Shown piece by piece: positions 17,188-26,350 of a stretch of DNA of 64,000 nt. Under the pieces are notes generated by a model, which worked only from the letters and a program-made list of their open reading frames with translations, did no database searches and had not been told where the DNA came from. The DNA is taken from positions 4,898,001 to 4,962,000 of the forward strand of contig NC_020516.1 in the NCBI RefSeq assembly GCF_000349945.1. The letters run 5' to 3'. A program made the translations under genes and the position numbers. The first letter of the stretch is position 1, and every line of letters starts with the position of its first letter. This DNA comes from Azoarcus sp. KH32C (GTDB taxonomy: Bacteria > Pseudomonadota > Gammaproteobacteria > Burkholderiales > Rhodocyclaceae).

Positions 17188-18351
17188 TCATTTCAGATAG
17201 TCGGTCAGGATCACCCAGCGCCCGTTCTGGATCTGCGCGATGCGGCCGAGACGGTTGCCGAGGTGGTCTTCGCGGCTGAAACGATACTCCGGACTGCCGA
17301 AGAAGTCGCGCGGGGTATGCAGGGACTCCATCGCCGCGGTAAAGCGCTCTACCGTCAGATCGGGACCCGCCTTCTCAGCGGCCTTCACGAAGAGGTCGGC
17401 GACGCCGTAGCCCATCGCGCTCCAGACGTTCGGTGCCGCGCCGAAACGCTCGCGGTAACGCTTGATCCAGTCCGCGAGCTGGCGGTTCGCACCTTCCTCG
17501 TAGGGATGCGGCAGCACGCTCACGCCATACAGGCCCTCGACCGCCTTGCCGCCGAGCTCGTGCGTCTGCGACGAATAGCCGGACGCGGTGACGAGCATGT
17601 CGACGTTCCAGCCGATCTTGCGCGCCTCGGTCACGGCAGCGACGGTCTCGCGCACAACGGTCGCGAGCACGACGAAGTCGCAGTCGGCCGCGCGCAGCCG
17701 CGCGACCTGGCTCGAGAGGTCGGTCGCACCGCGCTTGTAGCTCGTCTTCTCGACGAGCGGCTGCTTCAGCTTCGCGAGCCCCGCCTCGACGCCCTTCAGC
17801 ACTTCGAGCCCGTAGTCGTCGTCCTGGTACAGCAGGCAGGTCTTCTTGTAGCCGCGCGTCTGCACCATGTTGCGCGTCGCGGCCTCCATGTAGTCCTGGT
17901 AGGGCGCGAACATCTGGAACTTGAGCGGATGGACCGGCGAATAGGTCGATTCGTGCGGCGAGAACGGGAAGAGATGCGGGCGGCCGGCCTCGACGACGAT
18001 CGGCATCGTCGCCATCACGACCGGCGTGCCGAGGTTCGCGAGGAAGGCGAAGACCTTGTCGCGCTGGATCAGCTTTCTCGCCGCCAGCACGCCCTTCTTC
18101 GGATCGTAGCCGGAATCCTCGACCACCAGCCGCAGTTTGCGCCCATGCACGCCACCCGCCGCGTTGGCGTCCTCGAAGCGCAGCAGCATGCCATCGCGCA
18201 CCGGCGCGCCGAGCAGCGCGATCGGCCCGGAGAGATCCTGGATGCTGCCGACCACGATCTCGTTGCGGCTCACGCCCGGGGTCTCGGCCGCGGCGACGGC
18301 GCCGGCAAGGGCGAGACCGAGCACGGCGAGAAAGCGGCGGATGGGCGTCAT
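17188..18351 (-). CDS. branched-chain amino acid-type ABC substrate-binding protein
   Basis: A 387-residue periplasmic type-I binding protein (LivJ/LivK family). A Sec signal is followed by the mature start ETPGVSRNEIVVGSIQDLSGPIALLG, characteristic of Leu/Ile/Val or aromatic-acid binding proteins. DSGYDPKKGVLAARKLIQRDKVFAFL and the PSEYRF-like end also fit. The ligand cannot be told from sequence; in this bacterial group such proteins often import aromatic acids. It is transcribed 76 bases after two permease genes that share its strand. No ATPase genes adjoin. Confidence 0.88.
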   Translation of the reverse strand: MTPIRRFLAVLGLALAGAVAAAETPGVSRNEIVVGSIQDLSGPIALLGAPVRDGMLLRFEDANAAGGVHGRKLRLVVEDSGYDPKKGVLAARKLIQRDKVFAFLANLGTPVVMATMPIVVEAGRPHLFPFSPHESTYSPVHPLKFQMFAPYQDYMEAATRNMVQTRGYKKTCLLYQDDDYGLEVLKGVEAGLAKLKQPLVEKTSYKRGATDLSSQVARLRAADCDFVVLATVVRETVAAVTEARKIGWNVDMLVTASGYSSQTHELGGKAVEGLYGVSVLPHPYEEGANRQLADWIKRYRERFGAAPNVWSAMGYGVADLFVKAAEKAGPDLTVERFTAAMESLHTPRDFFGSPEYRFSREDHLGNRLGRIAQIQNGRWVILTDYLK

Positions 18352-18427
18352 GGACAGGACCTCGGGCAAATGCGGAAAGACCGATTATCGCGAATAATCC
18401 GTCGGACGGCATCCAGGGACGCATTCG

Positions 18428-19393
18428 TCATGGCCGCGCGCTTCGTTCAACACGACCAGGCGTTTGCATCGTCAGGCCGCCGGGCCGCAACAGGATCACG
18501 GCCACGACAACGGCCCCGAAAAGCAAGGATTCGAGCCCGGCCGGCGTCGCGGTGTCGGCCGGCAAGAGCTCGGTCAGGACCGAGATCGCCTGCGGCAGCG
18601 CCACCACGACCAGCGCGCCCCACAAGGCCCCCGCAAGCTCGCGCGCGCCGCCGATGAAGGCGAGCATCAGCAGCTCGAAGGACAGCATCAGCCCGAACTG
18701 CTCCGGGCTGACGAAGCCGATCCAGTGCGCATACAGCGCGCCGGCGAGCCCGGACAAGGCGCCGCCGAACGCGAAGGCAGTCCGTTTTGCGCCGGCGACG
18801 TCGATGCCGCACGCGGCCGCGGCCGCCTCGTCCTCGCGCACCGCGTGCCAGGCGCGTCCGACGCGGGATGCGACGCAGCGCCGGCATGCGATCCATGCGA
18901 GCGCCAGCACCGCCGCACCGACGAGTGCCTGCGACCACGCCGCGTCGACGGAAAATCCCGCCAGCACGAGCGCCGGCACCGCCAGGCCCGCCGCGCCGTG
19001 CGTCAGCGATTCCGCACGCACCAGGGCTTCCTCGACGATCAGCGAGAAGGCGAGCGTGCTCATCGCGAAATACAGTCCCCCGAGGCGGCGGGCCGGCAGG
19101 CTCGCGAGCCAGCCGCCGCCCGCCCCGGTCGCGACCGCGAGGCCCATCGCGAGCGGCGCCGGCACACCGCGTAGCGTAAGCAGCGCCTCGACGTAGGCGC
19201 CCAAGCCGAGCAAGGCGCCCTGCCCGAGCGAGATCTGGCCGCACAGCCCGACGATGACGATCACGCCGAGTCCGGCGATCGCGTACGTCGCGACGAACGC
19301 CGCCTGCGCGAGCGCGTATTCGGCGCCGAGCAGCAACACCGCGGCAACGGCTGCGAGCACGAGCGTGCCGACGCGTGCGATCCGCCGCGTCAC
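18428..19393 (-). CDS. branched-chain-type ABC permease, LivM-like
   Basis: A 321-residue inner-membrane permease with about 9-10 hydrophobic segments, beginning VGTLVLAAVAAVLLLGAEYALAQ. GLGVIVIVGLCGQISLGQGALLGLGAY is the typical LivM motif, and WHAVREDEAAAAACGIDVAGAKRTAFAFG is the ATPase-contact (EAA-like) loop. The GTG start shares bases with the stop of the LivH-like gene (GTGA), so they are co-translated. The C-terminus is slightly longer than usual. It needs two ATPases not encoded here; livF and livG lie 43 kb away. Confidence 0.87.
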   Translation of the reverse strand: MTRRIARVGTLVLAAVAAVLLLGAEYALAQAAFVATYAIAGLGVIVIVGLCGQISLGQGALLGLGAYVEALLTLRGVPAPLAMGLAVATGAGGGWLASLPARRLGGLYFAMSTLAFSLIVEEALVRAESLTHGAAGLAVPALVLAGFSVDAAWSQALVGAAVLALAWIACRRCVASRVGRAWHAVREDEAAAAACGIDVAGAKRTAFAFGGALSGLAGALYAHWIGFVSPEQFGLMLSFELLMLAFIGGARELAGALWGALVVVALPQAISVLTELLPADTATPAGLESLLFGAVVVAVILLRPGGLTMQTPGRVERSARP

Positions 19394-20271
19394 CGCCGCC
19401 CCCGCCAACCCGCCGCGAACCCGTCCGGAAAGACGAGCAGCCCGCCCATCAGCAGCACATAGGGCACGACGTCCTTGACGCCTTCGGGCAGCATCAGCCC
19501 CGCGAGCGATTCGGCGACGCCGAGAAAGACCCCGCCCGCGAGCGCGCCGGGCAGGCTCGTCATGCCGCCGAGCACCGCGGCGGGAAACGCCTTCAGCGCG
19601 ACGAGCCCCATGTTGAGATGCACGAATGTCACCGGCGCGAGCAGCAGCCCCGCGACCGCCGCGACCCCGGCGCCGAGCGCCCACGCGAAGGTGTGCATGC
19701 CCTCGACCGACACGCCCATCAGCGCCGCGACGGTCGCGTTCTCCGAACAGGCGCGCAAGGCGAGTCCGGCGCGCGTACGGCGGAAGAAAAGCGTCAACAA
19801 GGCCGCGAGCGCCGCAGTTGCCCCGATCACGACGAGATGCTCGGCCGCGAGCACCAATCCGCCCACTTCCAGCGTCTCACCGACGAAAGCGAGCGGCAGG
19901 CGGTGCATCGAGTGGGTCGCCGCCGGCACGCTTGCGACCGCGCCGCGCAGCATCAGGCCGAGACCGAAGGTCAGCAGCAGTGCGGTCAGGTGCGGCTGGC
20001 CGAGCGCACGGCGCAGCACGCCGCGTTCGAGCAGCGCCCCGAGCAGCACGAGCCCCGCGACCGCTCCGCCCATCGCGAGCGGCAGCGGCCAGCCCGCGCC
20101 CTGGTGCAGGGCCAGCGCGGCGAAGGCGCCCAGCATCAGCAATTCGCCCTGCATGAAGCTGACGGTCTCGGTCGCCTTGTAGATCAACACGAAGGACAGC
20201 GCGACGAGGCCGTAGATGCAGCCGACGGCGATCCCGCTGGTCAGAACCTGGACGAGGACTAGCGTGGACAC
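19390..20271 (-). CDS. branched-chain-type ABC permease, LivH-like
   Basis: A 293-residue integral membrane permease with about eight hydrophobic segments. QVLTSGIAVGCIYGLVALSFVLIYKATETVSFMQGELLMLG is the hallmark of LivH-family permeases (read here in two parts), and RACSENATVAALMGVSVEGMHTFAWALG is the ATPase-contact loop. The start is a GTG at 20271, where the typical N-terminus begins. The frame continues upstream for 40 codons but is Arg/Pro-rich and unlike the family. It is first in the permease-permease-binding protein order and divergent from the TRIC-family gene. Confidence 0.87.
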   Translation of the reverse strand: MSTLVLVQVLTSGIAVGCIYGLVALSFVLIYKATETVSFMQGELLMLGAFAALALHQGAGWPLPLAMGGAVAGLVLLGALLERGVLRRALGQPHLTALLLTFGLGLMLRGAVASVPAATHSMHRLPLAFVGETLEVGGLVLAAEHLVVIGATAALAALLTLFFRRTRAGLALRACSENATVAALMGVSVEGMHTFAWALGAGVAAVAGLLLAPVTFVHLNMGLVALKAFPAAVLGGMTSLPGALAGGVFLGVAESLAGLMLPEGVKDVVPYVLLMGGLLVFPDGFAAGWRGRR

Positions 20272-20436
20272 GGCGACGGGCGGCTGTCGGAAGGGCCGCC
20301 GGGCCGGACGGCATGGAGTGAAAGGTCGGTCATCGGGATTTCCTGGCCGGTCGGACGCGACGACCGCGCGGCCGGCATGAGGGCCCGCCATTATGCCAAG
20401 GCCGGCACGTGTGGCGCCGATGTTATGCTCGCCGCC

Positions 20437-21057
20437 ATGCTAAACGTCGATCCTCTCCTCCATGGCATCGGCCTCGCGGGTGTCGCCGCGCAGGCCGCCG
20501 CGGCGGTGCTCGAAACCGGCCGCAAGCCCTTCGACATGTTCGGCGTGGTCGTCGTCGCGCTCGCCGCAGCCCTGGGCGGCGGCTCGCTGCGCGACCTGCT
20601 GCTCGACCGCACGGTGTTCTGGGTCGCCGACCAGTCCTACCTGATCGCGGCGATGGCGGCCGGCGTCGGCGCCTTCGCGTTGGCGCGCGTGATGGTGCTG
20701 CCGGCGCGCCTCTTCCTGCTGCCCGACGCGCTCGGGCTCGCGCTCTTCACGGTGAGCGGCACGCAGGCAGCGCTCGCGCTCGGTGCGCCGTGGCTCGTCG
20801 CGAGCGTGATGGGCGTCGTTACCGGCGTGTTCGGCGGCATCGTGCGCGACGTGCTGTGCAACGAGGTGCCGCTGGTGTTCTCGGGCGAACTGTACGCCAC
20901 GGCGTCATGGGCCGGCGCGCTGCTCCTCGTCGCGCTGGGCGCGCTCGACGTCGCGCGGGGGCCTGCCGCCCTCGCCGCAGGCGGCACCGTGCTCGCGATC
21001 CGGCTCGGCGCGATGCGCTTCGGCTGGCGCCTGCCGATGTTCAGCGCACGCACCTGA
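20437..21057 (+). CDS. TRIC-family (UPF0126, YicG-like) membrane protein
   Basis: A 206-residue membrane protein with about seven hydrophobic segments arranged as two inverted repeats. Each repeat has a conserved glycine loop: GGSLRDLLLDR near residue 48 and GGIVRDVLCNE near 133. These are the signature of the prokaryotic trimeric intracellular cation (TRIC) channel family. Its ion role in bacteria is not well defined. An ATG four codons upstream is an alternative start. The gene is divergent from livH and stands alone. Confidence 0.88.
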   Translation: MLNVDPLLHGIGLAGVAAQAAAAVLETGRKPFDMFGVVVVALAAALGGGSLRDLLLDRTVFWVADQSYLIAAMAAGVGAFALARVMVLPARLFLLPDALGLALFTVSGTQAALALGAPWLVASVMGVVTGVFGGIVRDVLCNEVPLVFSGELYATASWAGALLLVALGALDVARGPAALAAGGTVLAIRLGAMRFGWRLPMFSART

Positions 21058-21093
21058 AGCGCGGGGAGAACCGTGCCTCGGTCGCGCCGTCCC

Positions 21094-21525
21094 TCAGTGC
21101 GGAACGTCCGCGGCGAGCGGCGTGAAGCGCGCCTGCTCGGTCTTGTCGCCGAGCGTGACCGCGACGAGCGCCTTCATCGCCGGATCCGACGCATAACGGC
21201 CGCTGCCGCTGAGCCGGTTGTCGCCGTCGGGCTTGAGCGACAGGACGAGTTTGTCCTTCGCGGAAAGCAGCGTGACGGACGCGGACGCACCGGCCGAGGC
21301 GACCTTCTTGCCGTCGTGGTCGTACAGGAAGATTGCGACCGGATTTTCCTTCGCCTCGGCGCTGTCCTTGCGGACGACCAGTTCGAGCTGGTAGCTCGCA
21401 GTCGCCTGCACTTGGCCGCCGTTGGCGGGTTTCATCGCGCTGTGCGGGGCGTCGCCGTGGGCCAAGGCATTGGTCGCCATCAGGGGCACGGCCATCAGGC
21501 CGACGAGCAAGGCACGGTAAGACAT
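21094..21525 (-). CDS. periplasmic protein of the RND efflux operon, His-rich start
   Basis: A 143-residue exported protein with a signal peptide ending in NALA and a mature start HGDAPHSAMKPANGGQVQ. The rest is predicted beta-rich (YQLELVVRKD, VAIFLYDHDGKKV, ARFTPLAADVPH). The stretch from GGQVQ to LYDHDGKKV resembles small proteins found next to heavy-metal RND pumps. The N-terminal His/Met residues could bind metal and hand it to the pump. It is the last gene of the operon, 28 bases after the RND gene. Exact function unknown. Confidence 0.75.
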   Translation of the reverse strand: MSYRALLVGLMAVPLMATNALAHGDAPHSAMKPANGGQVQATASYQLELVVRKDSAEAKENPVAIFLYDHDGKKVASAGASASVTLLSAKDKLVLSLKPDGDNRLSGSGRYASDPAMKALVAVTLGDKTEQARFTPLAADVPH

Positions 21526-21553
21526 GTATGAATCTCCTGGAGTCGTTCGAAAA

Positions 21554-24500
21554 TCAAAAACTGTCCGCCGTGTGTTCGGCGACCAGGCGGTTGAGGGCGC
21601 GCTCGCCGAAGAGGTGGAACATCACCGGCGTCAGCAGCGTGTCGAGCAGCGTCGAGGACACCAACCCGCCGAAGATCACGACCGCGACCGGGTGCAGGAT
21701 CTCCTTGCCCGGCGCGTCGGCCGACAGCAGCAGCGGCACGAGCGCGAAGGCGGCGACCAGCGCCGTCATCAGCACCGGCGTGAGGCGTTCGAGCGAACCG
21801 CGCACGATCATCGGGCGGCCGAAGACCTCGCCCTCGAAGGCGCACAGGTTGATGTAGTGGCTGATCTTCAGGATGCCGTTGCGGGTCGCGATGCCGGTCA
21901 GCGTGATGAAGCCGACGAGCGCCGCGACCGACAGCGGCTGGCCCGAGAGCCACAGCGCGGCGACGCTGCCGACCAGCGCGAGCGGGATGTTGCCCATGAT
22001 GATCGCGACCAGCACGAAGGCACGGTAGCGGCTATAGAGCACAAGGAAGATCATTGCGAGCGACACGACGGCGAGGAGCGCGATCAGCTTCGCCGCCTCC
22101 TCCTGGGCCTGGAACTGGCCTTCGAGCGCGGTGAAATAGCCTTCCGGCAGCGGATTGGCGGCGAGTTCGGCGCGGATTGCCGCGACCACCGCGCTGAGGT
22201 CCGCCCCGCCCGCGGCGTTCGCCGAAATCACGATACGCCGGCGGGTGTTCTCGCGCCCGATCTGGTTGGGGCCGTCGCCGTCCTCGATGCGGGCAATCTT
22301 CGCGAGCGGGACGCGGCCGGCGGGGGTCTCGATCAGCAGGCCGGCGAGCCCCTGCCCGCCACGCGCGGCATCCGGCAGCCGCAGCACGAGGTCGAAGCGG
22401 CGGTTGCCTTCGATGATCTGGGTGAGTTTGTCGCCGCCGATCAGCTTCTCGAGGCTCTCCAGCAGCGCCCCCGGGCTCACGCCGTAACGTGCCGCCGCGT
22501 CGTAGTCGAGATGGATCTTCAGCTGCGGGATCAGCACCTGCTTCTCGACCTGCAGGTCGGCGATGCCGGGGATCTTCGCGAGGCGCGACTTCACGTCGGC
22601 GGCGAGCCCACGCAGCGTGTCGAGGTCGTCGCCATAGATCTTCAGCGCGATCTGCGCGCGCACGCCGGACAGCAGGTGGTCGAGACGGTGCGAGATCGGC
22701 TGGCCGACGCTGTTCGCGGCCGGCAGCACCGCGAGGCGGCTGCGGATTTCGGCGACGACCGCGTCGCGGCTGCGCTCGGACGGCTTGAGGTCGACCTCGA
22801 TCTCGGAGGAATGCACGCCCTCTGCGTGCTCGTCGAGCTCCGCGCGGCCCGTGCGGCGCCCGACCTGACGCACCTCGGGTACCTGCGCGATCAGCGCTTC
22901 GGCCTGCTGCCCGATGCGGTTCGACTCCGACAGCGAGGTGCCGGGGTTCGTCAGCACGCTGACCGTCAGCGTCCCCTCGTTGAAGGGCGGCAGGAAGGAT
23001 CGCGGAAAGAAGGGCACTGTCGCAATGGCGGCAAGGACGATCACCGTGGCGCCCGCGAGCAGCGGCCGCGCATGGTCGAAGGACCAGCCGAGCAGCCTCG
23101 TGTCCCACGCCTTCAGGCGCGCGACGAGCGGGCTGTCGCCGTGGTCGAGCCGCTTCATGTGCGGCAGCAGGTAGTAGCACATCACCGGCGTCAGCGCGAC
23201 CGACACCAGCATGCTGGCGAGGATCGAGACGATGTAGGCGATGCCGAGCGGCGTGAAGAGACGTCCTTCGATCCCCGGCAGCGCGAAGAGCGGCACGAAC
23301 ACCAGCACGATGATGATCGTCGCGTAGACGATTGCCGAGCGCACCTCCAGCGTCGCGGCGCCGATGACCTGCGCGACCGGCCGCGGATCGGCCGAGGCAC
23401 GGTTGAGCCGCAGCCGGCGCAGCACGTTCTCGACGCCGACCACCGCGTCGTCCACGAGCTCGCCGATCGCGATCGCCAGCCCGCCGAGCGTCATCGTGTT
23501 GATTGACAACCCGAAGTATTTGAAGACCAGCGCCGTCACGAGCAGCGACACTGGGATCGCGGTCAGCGAGATCAGGGTCGTGCGCACATTCAGCAGGAAC
23601 AGGAACAGGATCGCCGCGACGAAGATCGCGCCGTCGCGCAGCGCCTCCTGGACGTTATCCACCGAGGCCTTGATGAACTCCGCCTGCCTGAAGAGGAACT
23701 GCGGCTTGTCGACGCCCCGCGGCAGGTTGCGCGACAACTCCTCGACGGCCTTCTCGACCTCGCGCGTGAGCTGCACCGAATCGGCCGACGGCTGCTTCTG
23801 CACCGACAGGATCACCGCCGGCTTCGCGCCGTAGCTCGCGTCCCCGCGCTTGACGGCAGGCGCGAAGCGCACCTCGGCGACCTGCCTGAGCAGGATCGGC
23901 TGGCCGTTGCGGGCCGTGACGGCGAGGTTCTGCAGGTCCTCGATGCGCGTCGTGCGCCCGATCTGGCGGATCAGATATTCGCGCGACTGCTGCTCGAGAA
24001 AGCCGCCGCTGGTGTTCGCGCCGAACCCCTTCAGCGCGGCCTCGATCTGCTCGGCCGACACGCCGAGCGCCTGCATGCGGGCGAGATCCGGCTCGACGCG
24101 GTATTGCTTGACCTCGCCGCCGATCGGGATCACCTGCGCGACGCCCGGAACGGTCAGCAGGCGCGGGCGCATCACCCAGTCGGCGTACTCGCGCGCCGCC
24201 ATCGGATCGACCTGCTCGGGGTCGGCGGGAATCGCGATCAGCAGGATCTCGCCCATGATCGACGAGATCGGCCCCATCTGCGGCGCCACGCCCGCCGGCA
24301 GCTGCTCGCGCACGAGGTTCAGGCGCTCGGCGATCTGCTGCCGGTTGAGGTAGATGTCGGTGCCCCATTCGAACTCGACGAACAGGATCGACAGGCCGAT
24401 GCCGGACACGGAGCGCACGCGCGTCACGCCGGGCATGCCGTTCATCGCCGACTCCAGCGGGAAGGTCACGAGTTGCTCGACCTCCTCCGGCGCCATCCCG

Positions 24501-24661
24501 CCCGCCTCGGTCATCAGCGTGACGGTCGGCTTGTTCAGATCGGGGAAGACGTCGACCGGCATCTTCCGCAGCGTGAGTCCGCCGTAGATGACCAGCAACA
24601 AGGATACGCCGAGGACCAGCAGGCGCTGGCGCAGACTGGTGCTGATGATCCATTCGAACAT
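21554..24661 (-). CDS. heavy-metal-type RND efflux permease (CusA/CzcA family)
   Basis: A 1035-residue inner-membrane proton/metal antiporter, full length for the family and with twelve transmembrane segments in the standard places. The start MFEWIISTSLRQRLLVLG, the PVDVFPDLNKPTV segment and GGLAIAIGELVDDAVVGVENVLRR place it in the HME branch, where the acidic residues of TM4 relay protons. No CusA-like methionine relay is obvious, so copper/silver specificity cannot be claimed. Zn, Cd, Co, Ni or Cu are all possible. It assembles with the adaptor and TolC-like gene of the same operon. Confidence 0.92.
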   Translation of the reverse strand: MFEWIISTSLRQRLLVLGVSLLLVIYGGLTLRKMPVDVFPDLNKPTVTLMTEAGGMAPEEVEQLVTFPLESAMNGMPGVTRVRSVSGIGLSILFVEFEWGTDIYLNRQQIAERLNLVREQLPAGVAPQMGPISSIMGEILLIAIPADPEQVDPMAAREYADWVMRPRLLTVPGVAQVIPIGGEVKQYRVEPDLARMQALGVSAEQIEAALKGFGANTSGGFLEQQSREYLIRQIGRTTRIEDLQNLAVTARNGQPILLRQVAEVRFAPAVKRGDASYGAKPAVILSVQKQPSADSVQLTREVEKAVEELSRNLPRGVDKPQFLFRQAEFIKASVDNVQEALRDGAIFVAAILFLFLLNVRTTLISLTAIPVSLLVTALVFKYFGLSINTMTLGGLAIAIGELVDDAVVGVENVLRRLRLNRASADPRPVAQVIGAATLEVRSAIVYATIIIVLVFVPLFALPGIEGRLFTPLGIAYIVSILASMLVSVALTPVMCYYLLPHMKRLDHGDSPLVARLKAWDTRLLGWSFDHARPLLAGATVIVLAAIATVPFFPRSFLPPFNEGTLTVSVLTNPGTSLSESNRIGQQAEALIAQVPEVRQVGRRTGRAELDEHAEGVHSSEIEVDLKPSERSRDAVVAEIRSRLAVLPAANSVGQPISHRLDHLLSGVRAQIALKIYGDDLDTLRGLAADVKSRLAKIPGIADLQVEKQVLIPQLKIHLDYDAAARYGVSPGALLESLEKLIGGDKLTQIIEGNRRFDLVLRLPDAARGGQGLAGLLIETPAGRVPLAKIARIEDGDGPNQIGRENTRRRIVISANAAGGADLSAVVAAIRAELAANPLPEGYFTALEGQFQAQEEAAKLIALLAVVSLAMIFLVLYSRYRAFVLVAIIMGNIPLALVGSVAALWLSGQPLSVAALVGFITLTGIATRNGILKISHYINLCAFEGEVFGRPMIVRGSLERLTPVLMTALVAAFALVPLLLSADAPGKEILHPVAVVIFGGLVSSTLLDTLLTPVMFHLFGERALNRLVAEHTADSF

Positions 24662-24670
24662 CGCGGCCCC

Positions 24671-25801
24671 TCAGCGCACCAGCGCGAGCGAGGCCGCGCC
24701 CTTGACGACGACGCGCTCGCCGGCCGCGAGGCCCGCGGTGACGGCGACGGTCGCCGCATCGACCGGAGCGGTCGTCACCTTGCGCGGCACGAAGCGCTCG
24801 GCCGTCACATGGACCCACACGACGGGCTCGCCCGCGCCATTGCGCGTGAGCGCCTCGGCCGGCAGGGCCACGCCGGGGCGCTTCGCAGCGGTCTGCGCCA
24901 GCACCTTCAGCGACTGCCCGACGGCCACCGCGGGCGCGTCCTTGTCGGCCCGCACCCGGAACAGCACCGGCAGCGCGCCTTCGCGAAGGGCCGCGCCGCT
25001 GCCCAGGTAGTTCAGATGCAGCACGCCGTCCGGCAATGCGGCGGTCGCCTCACCGAGGCCCGCCGCCGTCGCGGCATCGTAGGCCAGCGCCTCGACCGCG
25101 AGGCGACGCGGATCGACGACCTCGAAGAGCGTGTCGCGCGCTTCGACGACCTCCCCCAGCGTGACATGGGTGCTCGCGACCACCCCGGATACCGGTGCGA
25201 CCAGCGGCTCGCGCCCGCTCAAGCCCTTCGCGAGCGCCGCCTTGCGCGCAGCGAGCCCGCCGGCTTCCACGCGCGCCGCCTCGATCTCACGCGCCGGCAC
25301 CACGCCTTCGAGCTGCTCCAGCCGCGCGAGGCGCCTCACCGCGACCTCGTGCTGCGCGTCCAACTCGGCGATCTGCGCGAACTGGCCGCTGCGCTCGAGA
25401 CTGCTCGCCACCGGCTGCAGATAGGCGAGGACTTCGCCCCGCCGCACGCGCTGCCCCAGCACCGCGAACCCCCGCGGGCCGGCCTCGATGCGGCCCGCCT
25501 GGGTCGACTGCACCTTGCCGCCGGCGCCGGGGTCGGCGACGACCTTGCCGTTGAATTCGATCACCGCGGCATGGTCCCCGATCTCGGCCGCGATGGTGCG
25601 GATACCCAGCTGCCGCTGCGATGCTTTCGGCACGAACACGCTGCCGTCGGCGAGACGCGACGGCGCGGAGGTATCTGCGACGGCGGCGGCCTCCGGTTCG
25701 TCATGACCGTGGTCCTCGCCGCCGTGGGCGAGCGCCGTCGCGACCTTGCCCAGCACCAGAACCGGGATCGCGACCCCGAGGAGAAGCTTGCGTACCCACA
25801 T
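24671..25801 (-). CDS. RND efflux periplasmic adaptor subunit (CusB/CzcB type)
   Basis: A 376-residue membrane-fusion protein. The order is signal peptide (residues 1-25), a metal-binding-looking N-terminus HGGEDHGHDEPEA, a beta-barrel, a lipoyl half (GKVVADPGAGGKVQSTQAGRIEAGPRGF), a short hairpin (RLARLEQLEGVVPAREIEA), the second lipoyl half (APVSGVVASTHVTLGEVVEA) and the membrane-proximal domain. It links the RND pump to the outer-membrane channel. The His/Asp-rich start matches those of two other operon proteins. It lies between the 181-residue protein and the pump gene. Confidence 0.9.
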   Translation of the reverse strand: MWVRKLLLGVAIPVLVLGKVATALAHGGEDHGHDEPEAAAVADTSAPSRLADGSVFVPKASQRQLGIRTIAAEIGDHAAVIEFNGKVVADPGAGGKVQSTQAGRIEAGPRGFAVLGQRVRRGEVLAYLQPVASSLERSGQFAQIAELDAQHEVAVRRLARLEQLEGVVPAREIEAARVEAGGLAARKAALAKGLSGREPLVAPVSGVVASTHVTLGEVVEARDTLFEVVDPRRLAVEALAYDAATAAGLGEATAALPDGVLHLNYLGSGAALREGALPVLFRVRADKDAPAVAVGQSLKVLAQTAAKRPGVALPAEALTRNGAGEPVVWVHVTAERFVPRKVTTAPVDAATVAVTAGLAAGERVVVKGAASLALVR

Positions 25802-25804
25802 TGT

Positions 25805-26350
25805 TCAGTCCTTGCGGCCTTGCCGCCGCAGGCCGCGGCGGGCGATCACGGAAACGCCGACGAGGGCGAGCGCCCCGCCGAGCGACCACGGCAGCCACGG
25901 CGGGGTGCCGCTCGCGGCGGGAGCGAGCGCGGGCGCGCCCGAGGGCGGCGCGATATCGAGCTCGGCAGCGACGAGGTCGGCCAGGTCACCCGCCTGCACC
26001 GTGAGGGCGAGCGGATGCCTGCCCGCCGCCGGCATCGCGAACGGCAGCCGGTAGGTGGCGGGCGCCGATTCGGTCGCCGTGCCCGTCACGCCGGCCCCTT
26101 CGACTTCCACCTGCGCGCCGGCCAAGGGCTCGTTCGTGAGGCGCCGGTCGATGTAGAGCGTGAGCTCCCCGGCCTCGAGCACGCCGACGACTTCGAGGTC
26201 GTCGGTCTGCGCCTCGAAACGCGGCGACCGGCTCGCGAGCGCCTGCACCGCCGGCGGCGCGTCGTCGTGCGCGTGGCCCTCGTGCCCCCACGCGAGCCAT
26301 GGCGCGGCCAGCGCAGCGGCGAGGGTGGCGGCGGCGGTGAACGTCTTCAT
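25805..26350 (-). CDS. periplasmic membrane-anchored accessory protein of the metal efflux operon
   Basis: A 181-residue protein with a signal peptide (to about WLAWG), a His-rich mature start HEGHAHDDAPP, a beta-rich body (RFEAQTDDLEVVGVLEAGELTLYIDRRLTNEPL) and one C-terminal transmembrane helix (WSLGGALALVGVSVIA) ending in Arg/Lys. The body resembles carbohydrate- or peptide-binding Ig-like domains. It is probably held in the inner membrane facing the periplasm, where it could sense or deliver metal. It overlaps the TolC-family gene upstream (ATGA) and runs into the adaptor gene 3 bases later. No characterised relative recognised. Confidence 0.75.
   Translation of the reverse strand: MKTFTAAATLAAALAAPWLAWGHEGHAHDDAPPAVQALASRSPRFEAQTDDLEVVGVLEAGELTLYIDRRLTNEPLAGAQVEVEGAGVTGTATESAPATYRLPFAMPAAGRHPLALTVQAGDLADLVAAELDIAPPSGAPALAPAASGTPPWLPWSLGGALALVGVSVIARRGLRRQGRKD

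Noticed and set aside
20272..20391. Longer start for the LivH-like permease
   Set aside because: The frame is open upstream, but the extra residues are Arg/Pro-rich and the family N-terminus begins at the GTG at 20271.
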